Notes under the pieces: model-generated | Seen by the model: the letters and a program-made list of their open reading frames with translations, nothing else | Told to the model about the DNA's origin: nothing | Database searches by the model: none | Shown: piece by piece, positions 7,308 through 15,367 of the stretch | Layout: each line of letters opens with the position of its first letter | Position numbering within the stretch: position 1 is the first letter of the stretch | Made by a program: the position numbers and the translations under genes | Assembly: GCA_020060215.1 (NCBI GenBank) | Contig: JAGVAP010000133.1 | Location: forward strand, 1 to 48,502 | Direction: 5' to 3' | Source: Deltaproteobacteria bacterium | GTDB taxonomy: Bacteria > Desulfobacterota > DSM-4660 > Desulfatiglandales > HGW-15 | DNA length: 48,502 nucleotides

Positions 7308-9755
7308 ATGGCTAGAGATTTCGAAGGCAAGGTTGCCGAATGGCGCCGTGATGTCGATCACGTGCTGTTCATGGGGCAGATAGCCCTCGACCAAGAGGAG
7401 ACGGATCTTGGCCTGGACGTACTCGGCTGCAAGATACGGCAGATCCTCCATTGGGAAAGCCATGCCCTGTCTTTGACGGTGCTTGCAGTCAACTGCGCCT
7501 ACCACTATTATGACGAGAGGGGGTTCTGGGTCCACTTCTGCGGCAAGCTGAGCCTAGAGGACACCCTCGCGCAGCAGACCAGACTCGGTGTGGTCATCGA
7601 GAGGTTCTTGGAACAGCGGTTCACATCGTTCAATAAGCGGTCTGGGCCATACCGGTTCGTTGGCGGGATTCTGGAACAGTGCGGGGTAGCGAGGCGGTTC
7701 TTGCACCAGTTCGCGGACCTGCTCCTTCAGCTTGACAGGAGCGTGGGATGGACCGGTGTCCAGCGCTTGGATCACATCGGGTATACAGGCCATATCCCGG
7801 AGTCTTATTCTAAGTTTTTCACCATGTTCCTGAAAGACAATTCGGGCTGGTGCTTCGTCAACGACATCGCCCGGAGCCTCTCCCAGCTCCAGAGGGGTCT
7901 GCTGACCCCAGCCCAGCTCTGCCGTCTTCGTGGGTACCGTCCCGGATTCTGGCAGGAGCTATTACCACTTCTTCGGCTCACAGCCCCGCTGCCCCACAAG
8001 AGGGTACATATCCCCCCCTCCAAGCCTGTGTGGGACAACCCGGTCCTGTCCTGGGAAAATGTCGGCAAGGGGCTCCCCTTCTTTGCCGACGGACAGAGGG
8101 TCTTCATGGGGAAGGCACCCCGTGTCCGCATACGCCATCCGTATGCACTCGTTGCTGCGGACTATCTCCTGATTCTGGATGCCGGAGAAGGACCAAGGCG
8201 CATTGACCCTGGTTACGCAGAGAACACCGAGAATGCCAAAGCGATCCTAGATCTGGGACGATGCGGCGTCACCCCACCCTGCAAGGGACGCCTCTGGCTG
8301 GAGGCCGCTGGCAGGACCACGGGTCAGGACAACCTATCCTCCCTTGACTTTGCTGTCATCAGCGAGTGCTCGATCTCTCTTCCTGACCGTCTCCTCACAT
8401 TTGATGAGTCTGCAAGAATCTCGCTGTCGGGGCCTGCGGGCTACCGTCTGAAGTTTCCGGCAGATATGGCACGGCAGGCTGATGCCAAGGGCAGGGTCTG
8501 GGAGATAGGCCCGGGCATCCGGCAGGCCGGAGGGATTATGGATACAGGCCGGTTCGATGTCGCACTGGACCTCACAATCTACCGCGACATCGTCCGATGT
8601 CAGGACGGTTCTGATCTGCTTGTGCCTGAGGACATCATTGCGGAAAGAGCTGTTATTGTATCTGGAAAACCCGGTGACAGACTTAAGCTCTACCTTGACA
8701 CACTGCATGATCGGGAATGCATTTTTGAAAATGGCCCGGTCGGTATCTCGGGAGACGTATTGCTTGGTCCGGAGAGGTTCGGGGCGATCCTTCTGGAGCG
8801 GCGGGTGCCTTCAGGAATCCTGTCCCAGGGCAGCGGATCACGTGCCGGCGGGCTCAAATATTTGGACATCGCAGCGCTACTCGAACTTTCCACCAAGGAG
8901 GAATCCTTTGAAGACCCATGGTTGGATATGGGCTTCGCGGGCCTCGAGGGAGGGGATGTCCTGCAGGGTTTGCTGCTGACCCTCTCCGGCAAGAACAGGG
9001 AGCCTTTCGATGCGAATTCCATCGGCAGACTTCATGGAAAGCTGAGTGAGGGCGCCTGGGTTGCGGCCACCTGTGCCGCCGTGCTGGATCGTTTGGACAT
9101 CAAGGGCGTCGGGGAGGCAGACCGCCCACCGGTACCCAGATATGTGCAACAAACCCTCAATTGGTATCGCAAGGCATCGGCTGTTCACTCTGACGTCGAC
9201 CTGCAAGCAGCACACAGTCTGCTTCAGGCATATCCGGGTACCACATCACTCCCCACGTCACGATGGCGGAAAATAATCGAACATGCACGTGCAAGGCTAC
9301 AGGAGATCATACGGAGCGGGAGCGACCTCTCTCCCGCCATACTCGAGTGGAAAGCTCAAATTGAGGGGAGAGTCAGGACCAAGTTCTGTGGGTTTATTGC
9401 GGACTCAGCTTCTGGCCAAGCACTCACGATTGCCTGGCGGAACTACCACCACCGGAACGCAACTCGTGAAGTCGTATACAGCCAAGCCCGCGATCTCGCC
9501 GGAATCGGGGGGGTGGTTGGTGATTTAGCAAGACTGCTCATGTCCCTGCTCTTGCGGAAGACAGGAAGGGAGGACCTGTTGCATACAGTCGGTGCGGTGG
9601 ATGTCCATCCGCTGCTGATGCCGTACATGAGATCCCTGCAAGGGAAGCGACAAGCGGAACACACATTTGACTTTTTCATAATACCAATTCTCGAAGAAGA
9701 TCAACATCTCTTTTCCTGGACAAAAGACAGCCCGGATGGAGAGACACATGTATAG
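7308..9755 (+). CDS. Large protein of unknown function heading the defence operon
   Basis: About 815 residues with no domain that I recognise. The N-terminal 100 residues are compositionally well-folded and rich in aromatic residues (for example HWESHALSLTVLAVNCAYHYYDERGFW), followed by alpha/beta-looking sequence to the end. There is no Walker motif, zinc cluster, signal peptide or membrane helix. A TTG at 7278 would add ten residues; the ATG at 7308 is preferred, although neither has a clear ribosome binding site. The downstream coiled-coil gene starts inside its last codons, so the two are translationally coupled and their products probably act together. Position at the head of an operon with Hsp70-like, helicase and DISARM genes suggests a structural or target-sensing subunit. 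That role is inference. Confidence 0.8.
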   Translation: MARDFEGKVAEWRRDVDHVLFMGQIALDQEETDLGLDVLGCKIRQILHWESHALSLTVLAVNCAYHYYDERGFWVHFCGKLSLEDTLAQQTRLGVVIERFLEQRFTSFNKRSGPYRFVGGILEQCGVARRFLHQFADLLLQLDRSVGWTGVQRLDHIGYTGHIPESYSKFFTMFLKDNSGWCFVNDIARSLSQLQRGLLTPAQLCRLRGYRPGFWQELLPLLRLTAPLPHKRVHIPPSKPVWDNPVLSWENVGKGLPFFADGQRVFMGKAPRVRIRHPYALVAADYLLILDAGEGPRRIDPGYAENTENAKAILDLGRCGVTPPCKGRLWLEAAGRTTGQDNLSSLDFAVISECSISLPDRLLTFDESARISLSGPAGYRLKFPADMARQADAKGRVWEIGPGIRQAGGIMDTGRFDVALDLTIYRDIVRCQDGSDLLVPEDIIAERAVIVSGKPGDRLKLYLDTLHDRECIFENGPVGISGDVLLGPERFGAILLERRVPSGILSQGSGSRAGGLKYLDIAALLELSTKEESFEDPWLDMGFAGLEGGDVLQGLLLTLSGKNREPFDANSIGRLHGKLSEGAWVAATCAAVLDRLDIKGVGEADRPPVPRYVQQTLNWYRKASAVHSDVDLQAAHSLLQAYPGTTSLPTSRWRKIIEHARARLQEIIRSGSDLSPAILEWKAQIEGRVRTKFCGFIADSASGQALTIAWRNYHHRNATREVVYSQARDLAGIGGVVGDLARLLMSLLLRKTGREDLLHTVGAVDVHPLLMPYMRSLQGKRQAEHTFDFFIIPILEEDQHLFSWTKDSPDGETHV

Positions 9756-11166
9756 AAAGGTACAGGACAATCCTTTTGCAGAAATATGTGAACGACTGCA
9801 CAGAAAGCCAGGACAGGCACCGGAAGACGGGTCGGATGACTCACGGCAACTTGAAGAGGCTTTCATCGAACTCATCTTCTGTACGCAGGACAGATCCTTC
9901 CGGAATATCCGCCACATCAATACCCTGCCGTCTGACTTCGTCGCAAGAACCATGGCCACCAGTTGGCCCGGATGGTCCGAGGAACAGCACCACTTCCTTA
10001 TTAACATGCTAGCCGAAGGGGTCACCGAACCCGACTACCTCACCTGCGCATTGGCAATTGCCTCGGCTGTTGCGGTTGTCGATGCCCGGTCCGGAATCAT
10101 AATGCTGGCCAAACTAGAGGGGAAGCTGCAGTCGGGGAAGAAGAAGCTGGGGCGGTATCATGGATTGGTGAGGCGGTACTTCCTTGAAAACGGAGCCGAG
10201 GCCTTCTACTCCATTTCGCAGGCCCGGGATGCATTCAAGGGAGACATCATCAGCGCTGGTCGGCAACTCGTACATGCATGCTTCCTATTGAAAAACCAGA
10301 AACAGGGGGTTCAACCAGAGGTTCAGCACGATGTGCTCCAATGGCTCGTCAACTCCGACATCCTTCTTCCTCTTGTCGGGAAGCACGAGGACCCCATCCA
10401 GAATGCCGTGCAGGTTTGGCCGCTGGCAATGGCGCCCAGGGTCCTCACCCTCAGGGACAAGATGCTGGAAAGGAAACCAGATTGTGACTTCCTGGCGGAC
10501 ATCCTACCTTTGCTGAAGCCGGTCAATACGGGCCCCAGTGACAAAGGGGCTACTGCTGAGGCTACTGCCCGCACGATGCACCTCACTCCCGAGGCAATCC
10601 TCGAGAGTCTTGCTGCCCATCTCCGGAGGATCAGCGACGAAAAAGGCACCCTGGAGAGGGAATTGGCAGCCGTCAGGGATGAATTGCGCCAGCACAAAGA
10701 GAAATACGCAAACATGGATTCGGAACGACGGAATACGGAACAAATACTGGCTAATACCGAGAGAATGTTCCTAGAATACAGAAGCGTGATGGAGAATAAT
10801 GCAGCGAAGTTGCGGGACAGGAACAGTGTGTGCCTCTCCGCCAAGGCGAAGGCAGAGAAGGAGGCCACATCGCTCAAGGAGCAGCTCACGGCGTGCGAAA
10901 GACGGATTCGGGATATGGAGGGCCGGGTTCAGGATCTCGAGGATCGGCACAAGGAGGAGATCGCCCAGATATCCGGGAGGGTGGAAGCCGAGTCTAAGCA
11001 TGCGGCCGAGGAGCTCAGGAGGGCGATAATCGCGGACATAGATGCGGATTTCAGGGAACTGCAACATCTGGAGGATTCCGAGGAGAACAGGATCGCCTCG
11101 ATCATGCTAAAGAGTATCTTCCGCAAGCTGGCGAGAAACGGTATTCACTTCGACAAGTTAAACTGA
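9748..11166 (+). CDS. Coiled-coil protein paired with the Hsp70-like ATPase
   Basis: About 472 residues. The N-terminal half (about 1-250) is a helical globular region of unknown family. From about residue 280 to 430 the sequence is a long coiled coil, with heptad-like runs such as LRRISDEKGTLERELAAVRD and charged repeats. A short C-terminal helical cap (IASIMLKSIFRKLARNGIHF) follows. The ATG at 9748 is preferred because GGAGAG lies just upstream; an in-frame ATG at 9736 is possible. It overlaps the preceding gene by 8 bp and ends 11 bp before the Hsp70-like gene. A long coiled coil next to an Hsp70 recalls the architecture of nucleotide-exchange factors such as GrpE, but I see no GrpE sequence signature, so that is only an analogy. 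Confidence 0.8.
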   Translation: MYRKVQDNPFAEICERLHRKPGQAPEDGSDDSRQLEEAFIELIFCTQDRSFRNIRHINTLPSDFVARTMATSWPGWSEEQHHFLINMLAEGVTEPDYLTCALAIASAVAVVDARSGIIMLAKLEGKLQSGKKKLGRYHGLVRRYFLENGAEAFYSISQARDAFKGDIISAGRQLVHACFLLKNQKQGVQPEVQHDVLQWLVNSDILLPLVGKHEDPIQNAVQVWPLAMAPRVLTLRDKMLERKPDCDFLADILPLLKPVNTGPSDKGATAEATARTMHLTPEAILESLAAHLRRISDEKGTLERELAAVRDELRQHKEKYANMDSERRNTEQILANTERMFLEYRSVMENNAAKLRDRNSVCLSAKAKAEKEATSLKEQLTACERRIRDMEGRVQDLEDRHKEEIAQISGRVEAESKHAAEELRRAIIADIDADFRELQHLEDSEENRIASIMLKSIFRKLARNGIHFDKLN

Positions 11167-11177
11167 GGGTCCGGTTC

Positions 11178-12623
11178 ATGGAAATCTTCGGTATCGATTT
11201 CGGCACAACCAATAGCGCGACGGTGGGAATTCTCGGCAGGACACCCCGCCGTTACGGTTATGCCGACAGACCCTTCCCTTCCATTGTGGCCATCGACAGG
11301 CTCACCGGCGAGGTCATCGCGCGAGGACTGGATGCGTGGAAGAGACGTGGTGAGCTCGATGCAAATTGTGCAGTCATCACCTCGCCCAAAAGTTATCTTG
11401 GGACTAACCATGCTTGGAAGATAGGCGGAATGGAATGGACACCCGTTGATATCGCGTCAGAGGTATTCAAGGGTTTGCGCCTCTTGGCGAAAGAAAGGGG
11501 GGCTTGTATCCGGAATGCCATGGTGGCAATTCCTGTTGGCTTACCGCCTGCCAAGCGACGGGATGTCCGCAGAGCGGCAGCATTGGCCGGGATAGAGGTT
11601 GCAGGCTTCGTTTCGGAACCAACCGCCGCAGTCCTGAGGAACTTCAATCGTATCCGCCGGTGGAGTCGCGTGGCGGTGTTCGACTGGGGCGGTGGAACCC
11701 TGGACATCTCCGTGGTGGAACTACGCGGGAAGAATGTCAGGGAATTGGCCGCCATCGGTATAGAACTCGGTGGTGACAAGTTTGACGCGAAAATTGCGGA
11801 ATGGGCCCATGAACAGCACCTCCGCTCGACCGGAACCGATCTCCCCTTCAGCGAAATTGATCCGTCCACCAGGGTGCGGCTCCTCATGCAATGCGAGGAG
11901 GCGAAGTGCCGCCTCTCGAACGAGGACATGGCCGAAATCCTAGTCGCAAACTATATTGCATCGAAAAACCTGCTTGTGACGATCACCCCTCAGCAGCTGC
12001 ACAGCCTCCTTGAGCAGGAATACAGTATTGCCGAGAATGCGTTGAAGGAGGCAGTCTGCTCGCGCGCCGGGGTAGGATTCGACATGCTCGGGTGTGTGCT
12101 GATGGTGGGCGGCTCCAGCAAATTGAACGGCCTTTATGCCAGGATTCAGTCCCTTGTCGGGAACTGCGAGGTCATACCTCCGGCCAATGACGCCGACTGG
12201 CATGTCGGGGAGGGCGCGGCCCTGCTCTCGGGTTCCCCGGGAAGGCACACGACAACCACCAATTTCGGGGTCGAGTTGTCGGACGGCTTCTTCTTTCCTC
12301 TCGTGAGGCAGGATACGGATGCCGATGATTGCAGGGGGAGCATCAATTTCGGAATCACTGAGGATGTCCAGCATGCATCATTCAACTTCTACACCTCGCG
12401 TGATCCGAACTCCATCACAGTCAATCATCCAGGAATGCAGCGCGTGGGCAACATGCTTGTCCCATGCAATGGCTTTGTCAACGAAGCCATTAAGCTGGAA
12501 TACGAGGTGGACAAGGATCTCTTTCTCAGACTGACTGCACGGAGCAACCTCTACGGTGCCTCGAAGATCACCCGATGGGACTTCGACCAGCTGCTTTTCA
12601 CCTACTCCCTTCCGGATGAATAG
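11178..12623 (+). CDS. Hsp70/DnaK-like ATPase
   Basis: A 481-residue Hsp70-superfamily protein. The actin-like ATPase signatures are present: phosphate-1 GIDFGTTNS at 5-13, phosphate-2 FDWGGGTLDIS about 168-178, SEPTAAVLRNF around 146, and the adenosine loop MVGGSSKLNG about 309. The nucleotide-binding domain is complete. The C-terminal part is only about 120 residues, which leaves room for a beta-type substrate-binding domain but not for the helical lid of canonical DnaK (about 635 residues). No dnaJ or grpE gene is nearby, so this is not the housekeeping chaperone. It sits fourth-from-left partner to helicases in the operon, directly after the coiled-coil gene. A function as an ATP-driven assembly or conformational switch in defence is inferred. 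Confidence 0.9.
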   Translation: MEIFGIDFGTTNSATVGILGRTPRRYGYADRPFPSIVAIDRLTGEVIARGLDAWKRRGELDANCAVITSPKSYLGTNHAWKIGGMEWTPVDIASEVFKGLRLLAKERGACIRNAMVAIPVGLPPAKRRDVRRAAALAGIEVAGFVSEPTAAVLRNFNRIRRWSRVAVFDWGGGTLDISVVELRGKNVRELAAIGIELGGDKFDAKIAEWAHEQHLRSTGTDLPFSEIDPSTRVRLLMQCEEAKCRLSNEDMAEILVANYIASKNLLVTITPQQLHSLLEQEYSIAENALKEAVCSRAGVGFDMLGCVLMVGGSSKLNGLYARIQSLVGNCEVIPPANDADWHVGEGAALLSGSPGRHTTTTNFGVELSDGFFFPLVRQDTDADDCRGSINFGITEDVQHASFNFYTSRDPNSITVNHPGMQRVGNMLVPCNGFVNEAIKLEYEVDKDLFLRLTARSNLYGASKITRWDFDQLLFTYSLPDE

Positions 12624-12625
12624 AA

Positions 12626-12991
12626 ATGAAAAAATCAAATTTAACCCTGCGCAGCAACATACACATTCTTGCTGAGGAGCGCCCATACAAAGATCCATTG
12701 TTCCTGTCGAAGATTGTTGAAATCAATACCCTGCGCAGGCTTTGCGAGCTGGTGGCAGAGCGCCGGGTGGCAGGTTTCCACCTTGCTACTCAACAATACA
12801 GAATTCTCCAGCAGAATATGCCCTGCTCTGCGCATCCGGACAATGCGGTAACATTGGGTGTGATCAGGTCAAATGGCGCTCTCTTTCAGGTGGTGCGATG
12901 CCAACTAATTGAAACATGTCGCTTTGCAATTGCAGGCAGGTGCAAGGAATATATTCCTGTAAATGCCAATATTTCAACTAGAATGGATTGA
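12626..12991 (+). CDS. Small protein of unknown function between Hsp70-like and helicase genes
   Basis: A 121-residue protein that I do not recognise. It opens with a basic MKKSNLTLRSN segment, has a helical core (SKIVEINTLRRLCELVAERR) and a C-terminal half that looks beta-rich and includes three cysteines. No transmembrane segment is evident. The gene follows the Hsp70-like gene after 2 bp and ends 5 bp before the helicase ATG, so it is an integral part of the operon. It could be a client, adaptor or inhibitor for one of its large neighbours; nothing in the sequence decides this. Its base composition is a little more AT-rich than the flanking genes. Confidence 0.65.
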   Translation: MKKSNLTLRSNIHILAEERPYKDPLFLSKIVEINTLRRLCELVAERRVAGFHLATQQYRILQQNMPCSAHPDNAVTLGVIRSNGALFQVVRCQLIETCRFAIAGRCKEYIPVNANISTRMD

Positions 12992-12996
12992 ACCTC

Positions 12997-15357
12997 ATGC
13001 CGTCTGTCGAATTCGTGATTTGCAAGGACGGTATGATAATCGGAAGCGCGGAAGGAATACTCAATTATTCCGCCGGAATTCGCTGCGTGGAATGGCAGGG
13101 GCAGACCTACCCTTTGTCAGACGCCAACAGAATCTCTCTGGATGGAACGTCCACGCAGAACGCCACTGCATCGGCCTCGGGAAGCCACACCACCCGCCCC
13201 TTTTCCCCTTATGATGACATTTTCGGAGACAGTATAGGCGGCGCCTTGGATGGCTTCCACGGCACCGGTGCAGCCGACTGCACCCGGGATGCGACAATCG
13301 CCAGTCCTGCCCCCTCACACCATCCCCCAGAATCGGAAGGCGGCTCCGGGTTTTTGAAGGCCGCCCCGGAGTCCATCGCGAAAGACCTGCCGAGCACCGG
13401 CATTACGGGGCACCGGCAGCTCGGCGAATATCAAAACGAGACCTCCGATGGCACACGGGAAATACAAAATGAAGAATGTCCGCCGCAGGAGGAGGCAGAG
13501 GGCGGACTGCCGTTGAATCCAGCCAAACGACTATCTTGGACACCCGAACAGCGGCGTGTCATCGAGGCATCCACGGAGAATCGTCTGCTCATCGACGCAG
13601 GCCCCGGAACAGGCAAGACTGCCACCGCCTGCGCGCGTATCGCGTGGCTTCTTCATCACGGCGGCCTGGAAGCGAACGAGATATGGCTCTTCAGCTTCAC
13701 ACGCACAGCGGTCCACGAGCTTCGCAATCGCATCGCCTCGTACCTCGACGACCCTGGCCATGTTGCGGCACTGCGCATCGCCACCATCGATTCCTACGCG
13801 TGGACAATCCACTCCGGATTCGACAGCCAAGCGTCCCTCACAGGCACCTTTGACGACAACATCCAGCGGGTCATTGAACTGGTTAAAGAGCACGAGGGGG
13901 TCTTCGAGTACCTCTCTTGGATTCGCCATCTGGTTGTCGACGAGGCACAGGATGTCATAGGGCCACGCTGCGAACTGTTGATCAAGATCATAAATGCCTT
14001 GGAGAAGGAAAGTGGCGTAAGCATCTTCTCGGACGAAGCTCAATCGATATATGGATTCGCAGAAGAAGGCAGCCAAGCCGCCGTGAAAGGCACATTGCCA
14101 GAAAATATTCGCAAGTTCATGCCCGAAAAGTTCAGAGAACATGACCTCGTTCAGGTACATCGCACGAAAGACGCTGCGCTTCTCAAGGTATTCCGGGAAG
14201 GCAGAAAATGCATTCAAGACAAAAGCGTTTCGAGTTCGGTGCGATTGGAGAACATCCGGCAACTCGTGGAGCAAACAAACCACGGTAAGCTAGGTCCTTA
14301 CTGGGAAGATATAAAGCATCTTGATGTAGATAAAGAGGACATCCTGCTACTATTCCGTCGTCGGGGCGAAGCGCTCGATGCATCAGGCAGCTTGGGAGCA
14401 CAGCCCCATTGCCTTCGGATGTCTGGCCTGCCCATCTGCGTCAATGGCAGGATAGCTGTACTTTTGTGGGACTGGACCAAGCCTGATCTCGATTTCGATG
14501 AATTCGGACATCTGTGGGAAGAGCGCGTGGGGCCGACCTCGGATGAATCCATGGAGAAAGCTTGGTCGGTTCTAGTCAAAGCCTTTGGACGCTGCGAATC
14601 GCGCATCTCGATGACGAAGCTGGTCGCGAAATTGGCAAGTAGTTCGCCAACGTACGAACTCACCTTACCCGAGTTCGGGTACGGAGGCCCCGTAATCAGC
14701 ACCATCCATGGATCGAAGGGCAGAGAGGCCGCTGATGTCCGCCTCTATCTGCCACGGCCAACAAGGGTTGATGCTGATGAAAAGCTGGACGAGGAAGCGC
14801 GCATCGTCTTCGTTGGCGCCACGCGCGCCCGGACAGCGTTGCAAGTCGGCAGCGCAAAAGCCAAGTATGTCGCCAGAACTCTTAAACCATCGGGCCGGGC
14901 CTTTAGCAAAGGGAAAGGGGATAGTGCTGTAGTGGAGGTAGGCCACGTGAGAGATGTCGACGCACTGGGACTTGTCGGTAGAAGCCTTTATAAACTGGAC
15001 GGAGATGCGCTTGACGCCCAAGTTCGCATACTCAATCTCAAAGAAATGACTACAGCTTATGCCGCAACTAACCAAAATTTAAAATGGCGTTATATTGTTG
15101 AGATGGAAGATGGCGGAGGAAATTTATGCTTCCTCAACCGAGCCCTCAATTCCGACCTGTTCACTATAAAAAATAAATTGAAGATAAAAAAAAGACGACT
15201 TCCCTTGCGACTTAATTATATACGCTGTTTTGGCGTTCGCACGCTTGCTGTCTCCCCTGATGACCCCGTCAGAGAGCAACTTCATTCGCCTTGGCGCGAA
15301 TCCGGTTTGATCGCTGCCCCAATGCTGATGGGGTACTCGATGGCCTACTTCAGATAG
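12997..15357 (+). CDS. UvrD/Rep-type superfamily 1 helicase with long N-terminal extension
   Basis: About 786 residues. The first roughly 50 residues form a small predicted domain (EFVICKDGMIIGSAEGILNY). A low-complexity, Ser/Thr/Pro/Glu-rich linker runs to about residue 180. The SF1 helicase follows: Walker A DAGPGTGKTATA (about 197-208), motif II VVDEAQD (about 313), motif IV-VI region ending in EEARIVFVGATRARTAL (about 604). The last roughly 90 codons (from about 15,070) are unusually AT-rich. The ATG at 12997 is chosen; a TTG at 12988, overlapping the previous stop as TTGA, is an alternative. An SF1 helicase would unwind or translocate on invader DNA. The N-terminal domain and disordered linker could dock onto another subunit, but this is not shown by sequence. 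Confidence 0.9.
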   Translation: MPSVEFVICKDGMIIGSAEGILNYSAGIRCVEWQGQTYPLSDANRISLDGTSTQNATASASGSHTTRPFSPYDDIFGDSIGGALDGFHGTGAADCTRDATIASPAPSHHPPESEGGSGFLKAAPESIAKDLPSTGITGHRQLGEYQNETSDGTREIQNEECPPQEEAEGGLPLNPAKRLSWTPEQRRVIEASTENRLLIDAGPGTGKTATACARIAWLLHHGGLEANEIWLFSFTRTAVHELRNRIASYLDDPGHVAALRIATIDSYAWTIHSGFDSQASLTGTFDDNIQRVIELVKEHEGVFEYLSWIRHLVVDEAQDVIGPRCELLIKIINALEKESGVSIFSDEAQSIYGFAEEGSQAAVKGTLPENIRKFMPEKFREHDLVQVHRTKDAALLKVFREGRKCIQDKSVSSSVRLENIRQLVEQTNHGKLGPYWEDIKHLDVDKEDILLLFRRRGEALDASGSLGAQPHCLRMSGLPICVNGRIAVLLWDWTKPDLDFDEFGHLWEERVGPTSDESMEKAWSVLVKAFGRCESRISMTKLVAKLASSSPTYELTLPEFGYGGPVISTIHGSKGREAADVRLYLPRPTRVDADEKLDEEARIVFVGATRARTALQVGSAKAKYVARTLKPSGRAFSKGKGDSAVVEVGHVRDVDALGLVGRSLYKLDGDALDAQVRILNLKEMTTAYAATNQNLKWRYIVEMEDGGGNLCFLNRALNSDLFTIKNKLKIKKRRLPLRLNYIRCFGVRTLAVSPDDPVREQLHSPWRESGLIAAPMLMGYSMAYFR

Positions 15358-15367
15358 CGAGGATGAA

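Noticed and set aside
6905..7315. Open frame of 136 codons upstream of the 815-residue protein
   Set aside because: It runs through DNA resembling decayed IS sequence, has no protein-like pattern and overlaps the better-supported downstream gene.
11178..12623. Hsp70-like gene as the housekeeping DnaK
   Set aside because: It is about 150 residues too short, lacks the lid region and has no dnaJ or grpE neighbour.
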